64,000 bases of DNA from Typhlomys cinereus (lineage: Eukaryota > Chordata > Mammalia > Rodentia > Platacanthomyidae), in the NCBI GenBank assembly GCA_023101885.1, contig JALPQD010000017.1:296220-360219 (forward strand). Direction: 5' to 3'. Below, piece after piece: positions 35,651 to 46,434 of this stretch. A model generated the notes under the pieces. It was not told the origin of the DNA, did no database searches, and saw only the letters and a program-made list of their open reading frames with translations. Positions within the stretch are counted from its first letter, which is position 1, and the number at the start of each line of letters is the position of its first letter. The translations under genes and the position numbers were made by a program.

Positions 35651-35713
35651 AGATGACCTTGACTGTGGTCTAGATGACCTTGACTGTGGTCTAGATGACC
35701 TTGACTGTGGTCT
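35651..35713. repeat. Perfect 21-bp triplication
   Basis: Three identical head-to-tail 21-base units (agatgaccttgactgtggtc plus t) at 35651-35671, 35672-35692 and 35693-35713. The unit is a multiple of three, so open frames on both strands carry it as a heptapeptide (DDLDCGL on plus, SRPQSRS on minus). Confidence 0.98.
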
Positions 35714-36285
35714 GCTCTGCTCCTGGAAGCTGAACTGTCCCCAGGAAAACATTAAGGGAACGGTCTTCACTGCTTTGTCACAACTTATTGTTTAATTTGA
35801 TCGCAACTTAGATGCTAATTTCCAAATCCTTTTGGCGTATGTCATAATCTCAGCCTTTACAATTAAATGCTTCCTAGCAGCTGCCTATTTGAGAGGAAAA
35901 AATGACTAAACTCAATATTTGAATCACTTTAATTTTTTTTAATGACAGATTCTTACAGAGAAAGGTATCCAGATGTCAATCACTCAAGGATTTTCTAGAA
36001 ATCACCAAACCTGTGGCTGGTCTGAGGCTCTCGTTAGCACCAAGGTTTCCTTTCTTTGAATGGCCTTGAATGTTCTCTGCACTGTCTGGAGAATGGGAAG
36101 TGTCGGGACGGTCCTGCACTGTGTTTATGTTTGAAGACTTCCTATGTGTGTTCATGAACCTGTGACACGATGTAGACACAAAATTCCAGACCTTCTCTGA
36201 GAATATGTGTGACCCATTACGTATCTGGGCCAAGCAGTTCTGGCCCTCCACATAAGCAGAGAATGTGAAAGCATTAGAAAGAGAG
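35714..36285. other. Unrecognised sequence
   Basis: Nothing is assigned in this stretch. Confidence 0.45.
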
Positions 36286-36535
36286 GCTATTGGAGAGGTG
36301 GCTCAGTGAGCGAAGAGCTTGCAGAGCAGACTCAGATCCTGAGCTCGGATCCCTGGTCCTCACATATAAATCCAGATGTGAGTGTGTGCATTTAGACAAT
36401 ATCCCAATATTGTCTAAAACAATAAGGTGCAGAGCAGCTGAGGAAGGCAACCGACCTCTGGCTTCTGTATGAACATGCACGTGTGCACATGCCCCTAGGA
36501 ACATGCACACACACACATGCATGTGCACGTAACTT
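36286..36535 (+). mobile_element. B3-like SINE with altered centre
   Basis: The tRNA-like head (tattggagaggtggctcagt) and B-box region (gagctcggatccctgg) are clear. The tail modules 'caataaggtgcagagcagct' and 'aaccgacctctggcttctgt' precede a CA-rich end. Between them the usual B3 centre is largely missing and a perfect 12-bp hairpin lies at 36391-36418. A short gaaagag repeat at both ends may be the target-site duplication. Confidence 0.7.
36391..36418. repeat. Perfect 12-bp inverted repeat
   Basis: Stem tttagacaatat at 36391-36402, loop ccca, complementary arm at 36407-36418. It is not part of the B3 consensus as I know it. Confidence 0.9.
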
Positions 36536-37684
36536 GAAAGAGGAAAATCTATAAGACATCAGAAGTCCTCAACTCATAAAATCTTTCCCTTCCCCTGTCA
36601 GGCTTCGAGTGCTGAATATTTGCAGTGTGAAATGCTTCAGACTTTGGCCCTTGCCGTCCTTCCTCCACAGAGACGGACCATGCCTGCGATGGATGGATCT
36701 GCTTATTGATGCTTTTTCTCCTAAGAAGCAGCAACTGCATTCCATTTGCTCAGCTTCCCCCTCTGCCAATGCTGAAGTGTCTAGAAAGAACTTCTTTTTG
36801 TTCTTTCTCTTTCCTCCTTCTGCTTTCTGCCCACCCTTCCCTTTTCTTCTTTGATGTTCACGCCCATTATTTTTCTGGCATCTTTCTCTATAGTTTTTAA
36901 TTGATGAAGTCCAACGTGTCTTGTTAATGTTTTCATTCTCATTTCTCTCTCATCACCTATCTTTGTAGAGTCATGACTTTGCTTTCCTTTTCAGTTCCAT
37001 TTCAGTGTTTTATCCCCCCCCCCAAAGTATGGTAGATACTATGGAAATACTTAGGAAAATAGCTCAGATTTCTAAGATCCAGTACATCTTCCAACAGGAA
37101 TAATACGGGGACTTTAGATCTGCAGGACCAGTGTGCAGGAGGAAAACTCTCTTGGTTGAGATTACAACTATGCATGAAACGTGAGAGGAATGGACTAGTT
37201 GTGAGTTCAGTATGAAAAGAAGTAAATTATGAAGGAAAAGGATGTGAATGGATGGAGAAGAACAGATAGAATCATAAGAGACACAGTATGCTCCAACGGA
37301 CACATAAAGTAGCTTAAGAAAGAAAGTGGCAAACCGTCGTCTTTGAAGATGACTGACAACATGTGATCGATGTGGTACACCATGCGGGGAGGAAATAGAA
37401 CTGGAGGGAATGTCTAGATTATCCTAGCAAAGCAAGGACATGAGTTAGCACTCAGGTCATAATAATTACAAAAAAAAAAAAAAAAAGGTGGATGGATTCG
37501 CCCCGGTTGACTATCTGGACGGAAAGATGTAAGAGTGACCACTACTCAAGATGGAAGGCTTCTCAGTTTTCCCATTTTGGAAAATAAGGAAATTGTGAAA
37601 ATGATTCATTCATTTCTTGAGTCAAAGCATTCAAAAGCAAGAATTTCGGCCCTGGACAGTGATTTGATTGTTTTGTTAATATAT
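36536..37684. other. Unrecognised sequence
   Basis: Includes a pyrimidine-rich patch near 36787-36855 and an A17 run at 37470-37486. No gene or family is assigned. Confidence 0.45.
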
Positions 37685-38360
37685 TTTATTCTATTTTTTC
37701 ATTAGTGTAGGAAGTAGCAAGTTTCTTTACAATTTCTTCATACATACTTCGTTTGGGTTGATTTTCCCTTCTGCCAAATGCCACCAGTGCCTCTTGCCTA
37801 CCTCTCTGCTGCCCCTTCCTGCATATAACGTTTTGTTCTCTAGCATTCTCCTCTCTACTATGGGGTCAAACGTGCACTGTGCCCTTTCCAACCCATTCCT
37901 TAAGGCTTCTTTTCCCTTCCCACGGCACGACTTTCTAGTCTCCTGACCTCCACGCATACTCTCTCACACACACAAGTGCTACGTTTGCCTGGGTCACCTC
38001 ATTATCACCTAATATTTTCCAGTTCCATGGATTTGCTTGAAAATGTTATAATTTTATTTTCCTTACATCTGAATAAAATTTCATCGTGAATATATACCAC
38101 AATTTTATTTTACTGTTCCTCTGCCGGGTAATTTGATTTCTGTGCTGTTGTGGATACAGCAACAAGAAACATGGACATATAACACCTTTGTAGCAATACA
38201 GAGAATCCTTTGGGAATATTCCCAGGAGCGGACTGGCTGAGTCACAGTCTAGCTCTACTTTTGATTTTCCCAGAAACTTCCACACTGCCTCCATTGTAGC
38301 TATACTGCTTTACACACCTACCTCTTTCCCAGCAACCTTTGTTCATTTGTTTTCCCAGTA
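37685..38360 (-). mobile_element. L1 LINE 3' end (rodent Lx-like)
   Basis: The plus strand carries antisense L1: a pyrimidine-rich 3' UTR at about 37700-38000, then 'aataaaatttcatcgtgaat', 'tttctgtgctgttgtggata', 'atcctttgggaatattccca', 'cagaaacttccacactgcct'. The last four follow the end of L1 ORF2 (ttgtttccagcttctggc, atcctttgggtatatgccca, gagaaactgccacactg). It is truncated and mutated, with no intact frame. Confidence 0.75.
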
Positions 38361-38384
38361 CTATATATGGCAGTTAGTTGCAGA

Positions 38385-38710
38385 AGCAACTTGATGACTG
38401 AAGACTGTGACTTTAGGCACATCTCTGAAGAGCTACTAAACTAAGGCAAGACCTCAGGAAACCGTTCCCTGAAAAATTAGCTAAGATGAAGGGAGTTGAC
38501 AGTTGGGTGCAGCATTGCGGCTCACAAGTAAGTGGAGAAATCTATCTCTCTTTCAGCAATTTCCTGTGCAGTCCGTTCCCTGATTCCTGATGTTAGTATG
38601 AACCCTCCTGCCATGCTAACAAACTGGAACAGAGAATTCTAAGCGGGAATAGATCCTTTGTTCCCCTAAGTTGTCTAGGCCCTGTATGCATTCAGCAATG
38701 GGAAGATGTG
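38385..38710 (+). mobile_element. Rodent LTR-type (MaLR-like) repeat
   Basis: 'caacttgatgactgaagact' at the left, 'cctgatgttagtatgaaccc' in the middle and 'tcctttgttcccctaagttg' followed by 'cattcagcaatgggaagatg' at the right. The right end matches the family's 'accctttcctccccaagttgc ... tcacagcaacag' terminus. It resembles the copies at 45065 and 53065. Confidence 0.5.
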
Positions 38711-39084
38711 TGAATTTATGATGCCTGTTGCACAAACATGCAGAAATCAATTATCTGAGTCATTGATGTGAGATTATTTAGTCAATAGAGACTTATGAAG
38801 TCTCTGACAATTAATGAGATCATCCAGACACGTTTGGGAGTCAGAGCAGAGGGTCCAAGACAAGATGCTGAGGAGGACTTACGTGTGGGTGTGGACAAAA
38901 GAAAGCCAAGACTGGAAGATAATGGTAGGGAATGACTATTGAAGCAGGATTAAATCCAAGAGTGCATGAAGTCACCATAAAAGGGACGGGAGCGCCCAAA
39001 TCTATCAAATAGAGACATCAGGACTTCAGTGTGCAACACTTGCTGCACCTGCCTTATCAGAAATGAGTTTCCCAAGTTTGATGG
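38711..39084. other. Unrecognised sequence
   Basis: Nothing is assigned in this stretch. Confidence 0.45.
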
Positions 39085-40715
39085 CCGTGGATGTAATTAC
39101 AATGGATTCGTTCAATCAATTGTAGTAATTTGTGTCTTTCAAAGAATCTGTCCATTTAACCCAAGTCGTCATATTTATTGACACAAATCTTTTATGGTAT
39201 TCTCTTATTATCACTTCAATCACTACACAATCCATAGTGATGGATCTACTTCTCTATTTCATTCTGATGTTGACAGTTTGTCTTTTCTTTTTCTCTATAT
39301 CTTGATTGGTTTAACTCAAAGTGTATCAATTGTGTTGATTTTTTTCAAATAAGTAAAGATTGATTTTATTGGTTCTCTGTCTTCTTTTTCTATTTGATTA
39401 ACTTATCTTTTTAATTCCTTTCTTCTGCTGATTTTGTGTTTAATTTGCCCTTTTTTTCTTTTGAGTTGAGAGTCTAACTTTGTAACCTAGTCTACCTCAC
39501 ATTAAATTGGTAGGATTCTTCCTGCTTCTGCCTCCCAACTGCAGGAATAATGTGCCACCACTTTCTTTTAAAGTTCTCAATACAGAGATTACATACATCA
39601 TTGATTTTTGATTTTTTCCAAAGGAAGCATTCATGTTACAGAATTTTCCTTGAAGAATTTTCTCCAGGATTACAAGAAAGCTGCATCCCATAACTTTGGA
39701 AGGTCCTGCTGTTAATCTTTATTCATTTCAAAGTATTTTTATAACTTTTCTGTCAATTTCTCCTGTGAATATATAGAAGTATGTTATTTCATTTCCAAAT
39801 TGTTTGGGTATTTCCCAGATATCTTTTTGTTATTAACTTCTAATTTCATTTCTCTTTATGGATACATCAGCATATACAGAATGACTCAATTTTATTTTAA
39901 AATGCACTGAAAGTTGCTTTTAGATTGAGAATATGAGCTATGCGGATGTTTCTATGCACTGTGAAGAACTTGTATTCTGCCAGTATTGGTTGGAATGTTC
40001 TATAAATGTCAGTCTAGTTATGTGGTTTAATGTTGTTCAAATCCTCTGTATCCTTAGTGACTTCCTGTAATTTGCCCAGTCGATATCTGTCTTTTCAGTG
40101 TTTCAGTCTTTGTTTCAGTTATTTGGAAGCAGTTCTGCAAAGCACACTGATGTGGGATTGTTTGTGGTCTTTGCGTAGCAATCCTGTTAGCATCATGAAA
40201 TTCTAGGTCATATGCCTCATGCTGAAATGCATGTGAAATCTAGGAGAGTGGATATTGATTAAAGCGACTCTAGTTGCTACTTTTTTGTTTTGTTTACATG
40301 GTGGTTTGTTTTATGGCCAGGATTTTTATGAGACAGCTGTTCATCTTCCTTTTTGCCCTTTTTACTCTTGTGTTTTATATTTCAAATGGGTTCCTTGTTC
40401 ACTGTGTGAAATTAGGCCTTTCATTATCCATTCTTAAAGCTCTTCTCTTCTAATTGGAGTGTTCAGACCATTCACGGTTCACAGAATTACTGCCATTGTC
40501 AGGTTTAACTTTTCAACTTGCTGTTTTTCTATTTTTTGCCATCTTTGTTCCTTCATTACTCTTTTCCTGCCTCCTTATGAATTGACTATTTTTAGTAGAC
40601 CATTTTACCTCTGCCGCTTTCTTATGAGCTAGATACTTCTTTGTTTGGTTTTTGAGTGGTTGCTCTGAGAGCTTATAAGTGAAATGTGGTTTTGTTGTGT
40701 TGCTACTTGCTTTTC
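39085..40715 (-). mobile_element. L1 LINE ORF2 remnant (old, L1M-like)
   Basis: The antisense ORF2 region is recognised from 'ttggttctctgtcttctttt', 'agctgcatcccataactttg', 'tttcatttccaaattgtttg', 'tgtattctgccagtattggt', 'tggaatgttctataaatgtc' and 'cttctaattggagtgttcag'. These follow the plus-strand order of inverted L1 (ctgcatcccataagttttgg, gtgtattctgctgttgttgg, gaatgttctgtagatgtc, ttttaattggagaattt). Stops are frequent. It is interrupted by a B1 at 39443-39565. Confidence 0.8.
39443..39565 (-). mobile_element. B1 SINE inserted in L1
   Basis: Antisense B1 modules: 'tgagttgagagtctaacttt', 'gtaacctagtctacctcaca' and 'cttcctgcttctgcctccca', then 'gtgccacca'. L1 ORF2 sequence continues on the far side, so the B1 landed in an existing L1. 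Confidence 0.7.
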
Positions 40716-40721
40716 TTCTTT

Positions 40722-40832
40722 CTTTGTGATGGGCTTTCACCCTATTACCCTGGCTGGTCAGGACTTTCTGTGTAACCTCAGCCTTCTAAGTGCTGAGATT
40801 ACACGCTGATGCTGCCGTGTCTGTCCATTCTG
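40722..40832 (-). mobile_element. B1 SINE
   Basis: 'tgatgggctttcaccctatt', 'ccctggctggtcaggacttt', 'aacctcagccttctaagtgc' and 'tgagattacacgctgatgct' follow antisense B1 order. It is diverged and lies at the edge of the L1. Confidence 0.7.
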
Positions 40833-41067
40833 CAAGCACATCTTAATGTATTGCAACTGCTCTATCCACTAGGCTGACTTTCCTATCCAGGCTTCAGGTT
40901 TAAAGTACTTCCCAGCATAAAAACTTTTGGTGCCCAAACCAGGAAAGTCTCAGGTTTACTCGGCAACGAGCTACATCACATGACCGTTCAGGTATAAAAC
41001 AAAACCTTTAATGCACCATGGAATAAAGTCTGTACTACATCACTATGATTTTTCTTTAGTTAATTAC

Positions 41068-41074
41068 ATTTAAA

Positions 41075-41118
<44 letters not shown>

Positions 41119-41375
41119 ACGCGCGCGCGCGTATGTGTGTGTGTGTGTGTATCACAGGGTGGGCCAAGGGTGACTTTGGGAATCATCCTGGATTGCTTCT
41201 ACCTTCTTTTTGCTTCACTCTGGAATTTTCCAGGCTGTGCCCATCAAGGGCGGAAGTGCAGACCGCAGTTTCCCCCTGGCATTTTTACATGGGTCCTAGG
41301 ACCGAAACTCAGGACCTTCTGCTTGCAAGGCAGAGGACTTAACCCCTGAGCCACTTCTCTAGCCCTTAAAGGATT
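41068..41375 (-). mobile_element. B2-superfamily SINE with GT/CG tail and TSD
   Basis: The GT/CG tail at 41080-41152 is followed by 'agggtgactttgggaatcat', 'cctggattgcttctac', 'aaactcaggaccttctgctt' and the head 'cctgagccacttctctagcc'. An imperfect duplication (about ttaaaggatt) lies at 41069-41080 and 41366-41375. The 'ggaatcatcctggattgctc' module also occurs at 52.4 and 58.6 kb, giving look-alike small frames. Confidence 0.85.
41080..41152. repeat. Alternating purine-pyrimidine tract (GT)n(CG)n(TG)n
   Basis: About 72 bases alternate purine and pyrimidine without a break: (GT)n to 41117, then a cacgcgcgcgcgcgta core, then (TG)n. Such tracts are classic Z-DNA formers. Confidence 0.95.
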
Positions 41376-41499
41376 TTAAAACAGAAAAAAAGTTCTTTAT
41401 ATTTGCCTACATGTTTATGATTTCTTGAACTCTTATCCCTTGCAGGGGTTGGGTGGTGGTGGGAGGACTGTGCCATCAGTGTTTCTTGTTCATTTGGCT

Positions 41500-41570
41500 T
41501 GTGCTGAGGGTCGTTTCCAGGGCCTCCCACATGCTAGGCGAGCATCTCCCAGGTGAGCTCATCAGTTCAG
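41500..41570 (-). repeat. Old ID/tRNA-like SINE fragment
   Basis: 'gtgctgagggtcgtttccag', 'ggcctcccacatgctaggcg' and 'agcatctcccaggtgagctc' parallel the antisense ID body (tgctggggaccgaacccagg, gcctcgcgcttgctaggcaag). It is degraded, with no clear tail. B4 (a B1-ID fusion) is an alternative. Confidence 0.5.
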
Positions 41571-42283
41571 GTCATCAGCACAGTCTACTCAGGTTTCTGT
41601 TAACCCTCTTCAGTAAAACGTCCATCTAAGGTGTGACTTTCATCTTTAGAATGAATATACATATATATATGTATATATATTGAATGAATACATACATTTA
41701 TATAGATGAGGCAAGGTAGAAAAGAGGGACAGAAAAATGGAGGGAAGGAGATGCAGAGTAATGGACTATTTGGTAAGAATTAAATCTAAGATGGCTATGT
41801 GTTTGGAATACTTTGGCATTTGGAAACACAGGAACTCAGAGATTAAGATATTTTCTGTTTAGATGTTTGAATATTGGAGAGGATAATTAATGATGGAGAT
41901 GTGACCTTATGTCTTCCTAAAAGGGAAAAAAATATATATAAGGTATACTAAGGGGGGAAGTTTGCCATAATTGCAGCCACCTGTCTTCAACAAGTCAAAT
42001 GAAAGAATCAAATTAATAGAGAATAGTAGAAAAACAAAATTCATTCCATGTGGCCATATTAGAAGTTGGATAATTTGTCTCTTTCAGTTGATTTTTTAAA
42101 AATAGGTGGCTGAACTTGGCTTGTTAGGATACAGGCTTTTAGCTCTGGTAACAGGATGTGGACAAGGAAAAGAAGGAAAGAAAAAGGCAAATTAATGAAG
42201 GTTTAGCTCCTAGAATACATGCTAATGAGTATTAAGCTGATAAAGTCTGATTTGGGTTAAAGGAAGGAGGCATAGTGTTTGTG

Positions 42284-42285
<2 letters not shown>
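41571..42285. other. Unrecognised, with 22-bp AT palindrome
   Basis: A perfect 22-bp palindrome (atatacatatatatatgtatat) lies at 41655-41676, with 'gaatgaata' on both sides. The rest is unassigned. Confidence 0.55.

Positions 42286-42361
<76 letters not shown>
42286..42361. repeat. Compound (TC)n(CA)n microsatellite
   Basis: About 21 TC units (42286-42327) run directly into about 17 CA units (42327-42361). The minus strand reads as (TG)n(GA)n. Confidence 0.98.
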
Positions 42362-42363
<2 letters not shown>

Positions 42364-42904
42364 TCCACATGGAATCTATCCCAGTTCTCATTTTTATCTT
42401 CCATTGTCGTCTTGATTTGGAGCAAGCTTACATTTTAGTTATAGACACAGTTAATATTCCCACCCCACTTATAAAAATGTCATATAAATTGGATCTGATT
42501 GCAATAGACTGGAAAGAGGATGAAGGGGTGGCAAAGTGTCCTAATTACTTCCTGCAATGCGAACATGGTGCAGGGAGTGAGTGATAGATCCAGGGAAATG
42601 GAGAGCAATACTCAAGGATTAGAGGGAAGGCTGGACTGTGTGAAAAAAGAAGAGAACAGGCAGAGAAGCTAGTTCTCAATGAACTAAGACACAAATGCAA
42701 TTACACCTCAGCGAAAAAATATGTCCATCTATTAATTGAGCAATCTGATCAAAAAGCATTATGAATTTCTGAAAAGATAATATCCATGAGAGTCAAAAGA
42801 TCTAGGATAATTTTAAGTTTTTTATAAAGTATAATCTTCGTCCTGTTCATATGAAAAGTGTCTCCACAGGGGAATAAAACACTTAGCAAACCTAGCTTAG
42901 CTTG
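42362..42904. other. Unrecognised sequence
   Basis: Nothing is assigned in this stretch. Confidence 0.45.
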
Positions 42905-43290
42905 TGTCTTAGTTTCATAGCAGCAATGAGTACTAAATATATGACCCAAACAATGTAGGGGAACAAGATGCGTTCATTGGTTCAAGATTCCACGTTGCCC
43001 TTCATTAGAGCAGGAGAGTTACCATGGGAGCTAAGGGAACTAGCCACTTCCTATTCATCCGAAGTATAATGCAAGGACCAAAGCTGCATACTTGCTTTCA
43101 GACTCGCTAGCTTGCTCCCAAACTGTTTCCATCCAATTGCCCAGGGAATAATCCAACCCCTTATGGGCTGAGCTTTCTCTCGTTCACCATGCATCTAAGA
43201 CAATCTTCTACAGGCTTCTACAGACTTGATACTTTCTGGGTGTGAAGTCGAATAGCTGAAACTAACACGGTCTCTGAGTGCATTTGTCAT
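42905..43290 (-). mobile_element. Rodent LTR-type (MaLR-like) repeat
   Basis: It starts 'tgtgtcttagtttcatagca', the antisense terminus of the family, and runs through 'gggaactagccacttcctat' to 'gtgtgaagtcgaatagctga'. It is well diverged. Confidence 0.5.
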
Positions 43291-44004
43291 ATAGTTAGTA
43301 ACATGAACTCTATTCCATCTTCAATCTGTATGTTCATTCTGTGCATATCAGGACTGCTCACATGTGTTAGAAGCTTCATGTACTCTATGAGAATCAGGGA
43401 TCAAATAAATTATATCTGTTTCCCCTATTAGGGAACTGGACATTGACTATTTGGATCCTATAGGAAAACTCTTCCCAACATTGTTTCAGTCACATTTCAT
43501 GTAAAGTGTATTGGGTGCAGTTGTTTTTAACCAGTGTGTTGGTACAATTGCACTGTGGCCATACTCCAACAATGCTGGGGTGACGTGTTCTCTTAACCCT
43601 CTCAGAGATTTCTGGGCACTGAACCCATAATCAGACATCCATCATCTGACCCTCTCAGGCTAACTTGGTTGACCAAGTATCTCTTTGCTCCAACCAAATC
43701 ACCTTGCTTACTATTCCCTATAGATGACCTGCTAGCTTTAGTACCTACTGCTCTGCATTGTAGCACATCAGAGATGAAGGAATATTAGAGAATTTAAGTC
43801 AGCCACCTTTAGTTTACAGTCCTTCAAAATCTAGCTCTCTTCACTCACTTGGCTTTCCTTGTTAAAGTGGTTCTGGGAGCTAACTTCTTTTTGAAACTTA
43901 TTTTAGCTGTTATAATTTATTTCTGCCAGAGATGGAAGCCTTAGCTAAGTCAATGTGTCTGCCTTGGCCACTCTTTCCTTGGCTAAGCTAACTAAGAATC
44001 ACTT
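43291..44004. other. Unrecognised sequence
   Basis: Nothing is assigned in this stretch. Confidence 0.4.
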
Positions 44005-44430
44005 TTGATTACCTGTCAGAGTTAGATATTGATGACAACTTGACAGTTGAGGCTTTGAGCTCTGGATACATTAGTAAAGAATTGATAGTTGAATTGCACC
44101 TCCAAGTCAAGATGCAGGAGATTATCTGAGTCAGGAGAGACCTACCCCAGGATGGACAGGGCCAGGCATGGGCAGGTGCATAGGATGGAAGGAAATGCGT
44201 AAGAAAGTTGGCATCCTCAGTATACGTGGCCAGACATGCAACTCTGGCAAGGATTGTCCCTCTCTCAGCAGTCCTATGGATACGTGGATCTGGTGTGGAA
44301 TCTTCGGCCAAGCTGTTTAAGAAACTGTAACTAGAGGATCGTAAGCCAAAGTAACCCTCCTCCCCCGTTCCTTCAGGTTGTTTTATAATGAATTTATCAG
44401 CAGCAAAGGCTAACTGCAGCATCACCTCTA
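44005..44430 (+). mobile_element. Rodent LTR-type (MaLR-like) repeat
   Basis: Sense copy: 'gatgacaacttgacagttga' on the left, 'gtggccagacatgcaactct' in the middle, and 'gatcgtaagccaaagtaacc', 'gttgttttataatgaattta', 'tcagcagcaaaggctaac' on the right. The right end follows the family terminus. It matches 18190-18560 in reverse complement. The 138-codon minus-strand frame here is a by-product. Confidence 0.65.
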
Positions 44431-45064
44431 AGGCTCCTTCTCTCTAGGTTTTCATTCTACAAGTCTTCTTTGAAGTCTCGTATTTTGTACAATTGGTGTC
44501 GTTCCTAGACACAGGTAATCTTTGGTTTGGAATGACAGGGTGGGATCTCGTGGTCAATGGAACCGATGCCTCCGTTTGTGACATTCAGTGGTGTTTCAGG
44601 CCAGTGACAGTCGCCACCCAGCTGTGGAAGCGCAGAGTCGGGGCCAGTGCGCGTGCGTTTCAGCTGCTCACTCAGAGCAACGGTCCAACCACCTCCTCGT
44701 TTGGACGACTCGGCAATGCACTTTAGGGTTTGCGTTTTCACGGAGCTTTGCTTCTTTTACATTTATTTGTTGCCTTTTGCAGTTCATTTTCCAGCTTATC
44801 CTTCGACTAATTTTCCCTTAGAAGATAAACTGTAATTAATGAATAGTTACCCCTCCAGCGCCCACTAAAGGTGAACCTCCAAACAGAAGTCAGGCAGCCA
44901 GAGGAAGTCCCTGGAATTCACTCCAGGATCCCCATCAACATCAGGACTGCGAAGGGTTTTGAGGAGACTCGTCTGGCAGCGTTGATCAGCAGTCACTAGT
45001 TTCCGCTTACTGGTTCCTGCTAGAATCAGGCTGCTGCTCACACTCCCCTGAGGTCTGCTTCTGT
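44431..45064. other. CpG-rich segment between two LTR-type repeats
   Basis: By eye I count 15 CpG dinucleotides between 44549 and 44742, far denser than the rest of the window, and five more to about 45050. Stop density is low, so 77-78 codon frames appear on both strands, with no recognised domain. It could be a small CpG island or promoter, or internal sequence of a retroelement bounded by the flanking LTR-type copies. Confidence 0.5.
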
Positions 45065-45398
45065 CTGCTTTGAAGTTACTGGTAGATGCCAATTTGACAA
45101 CTGAAGACTGGTCCTTTAGTGGCATCTGCAAAGACTTAGCTGTTAAGGCGAACCCGAGCAAGTCTGTAGATGATTATTTAACTGGTAATCTGGGAAGGTC
45201 CAGTCCCTGGTATGTAGCACCATTCTCCGGGCTGGTAGATAAAATGGAAAGAGCTGGCTGCGAACTCTTAGCACTCTGGCATGTTGCTATGTCCCTCCAA
45301 CCATGCTCATGAATGTAACTGAGATAGAATAAACCTTCAGTTCTCTTTAGTTGTTTTGGTCCTGTGTTCACTCAGCAACAGGAAGATGAAACTAACCC
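45065..45398 (+). mobile_element. Rodent LTR-type (MaLR-like) repeat
   Basis: 'gatgccaatttgacaactga', 'agcaagtctgtagatgatta', 'ggtccagtccctggtatgta', 'gatagaataaaccttcagtt' and 'tcactcagcaacaggaagat' give the complete sense order. The family pattern is 'caacttgacac, gcatgtctgtgg, gcccagcccactgtgg, aaataaaccctttc, tcacagcaacag'. Confidence 0.7.
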
Positions 45399-45641
45399 AG
45401 TTACTAAATCTCTCTTTTGCATCAGCTACTCAAAAACACCAGCCTGTGCTCTAAGCAACAGAAAGGCATGAATGGACACAGTGTCTAATTTTGCTTGAAA
45501 AAGCATCTTTATACCAACCTCACAAGCCAACAGCATTCCCTGGTTGCCACTAATTTCTGAGGATGACTTGTTTTGTATTCCTTAGGGATCTGAGTCCCAA
45601 CTCATCTGAAAGTGTGTCATTACAAAATCTAAAGGCTATTG
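45399..45641. other. Unrecognised sequence
   Basis: Nothing is assigned in this stretch. Confidence 0.45.
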
Positions 45642-45903
45642 TGGGGCTGGATAGAGGGCTCAGGGGTTAAGACTCTACCTCACAAACAGAAGGTCCTGAG
45701 TTCAGATCTCAGGTCCCACTTAAAAATATCAGGTGGAAATAGCAGCTGCCTGTACTTCTGGCCCTGGTGGGTGAAACCTGAGAAATCTGAGGGAAGCAAG
45801 AAAGAGGTAGAAGCAAGAAGATTCCGGAAGTCATACTTAGTCTTCCACAGGGACACACAGTGCCCCTACACACACACACACACTAAATAAAATAAAAAAT
45901 AAG
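45642..45903 (+). mobile_element. B2-superfamily SINE, near full length
   Basis: Head 'ggggctggatagagggctca', B-box region 'gagttcagatctcagg', middle 'gtacttctggccctggtggg', then a short CA run (about 8 units) and an AAATAAAATAAAAAATAA tail. Same subfamily as 56640-56932 but with CpGs decayed. Confidence 0.85.
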
Positions 45904-46434
45904 GTCTCTTCTTTTTTCATTCTTCTCTTTTTCGTAACTTCCCAGTCCTCTAGACATGCTATAGTGTTTGATAGCATGAAAAACCTTGTCTATGCTACTG
46001 TCTGTGATCAGTGTCAGCTTATATCTGCGTCTCTCATTTTTCTGTTCCCCTCATAAGTCCATCTTCTTCCTCTATTAGGAATTATGCGTCTCAGCCTGAA
46101 CCATCCCTCAACCAGTCCTAAGGTATAGGATACTATGCTGAGAGAAAAGAGTCCATAGCTCTTTAGGCTACATATTCGCCTTGACCCTTGTCAGGAGAAA
46201 GCCTTGCTTCTATCAGCACAGCATTAGGAGGGATTCTGAAAGTAGGAAGTTCCCTTTATTCAGTACGATTCCCGAGGGATTAATCTATCAGTTCACCACA
46301 ATTATCTTCTTTACCTAAGCACAGGCAATATGGGCCAAAGTCCCACTGTGCTATCAAGTGAATCTGGAAGTGCTTCCAGAAAGACAATTCAGATTAACAA
46401 CATGTTCAAGAGGTCAATGTATCTTTGAGGTCAC
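45904..46434. other. Unrecognised sequence
   Basis: Nothing is assigned in this stretch. Confidence 0.45.
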
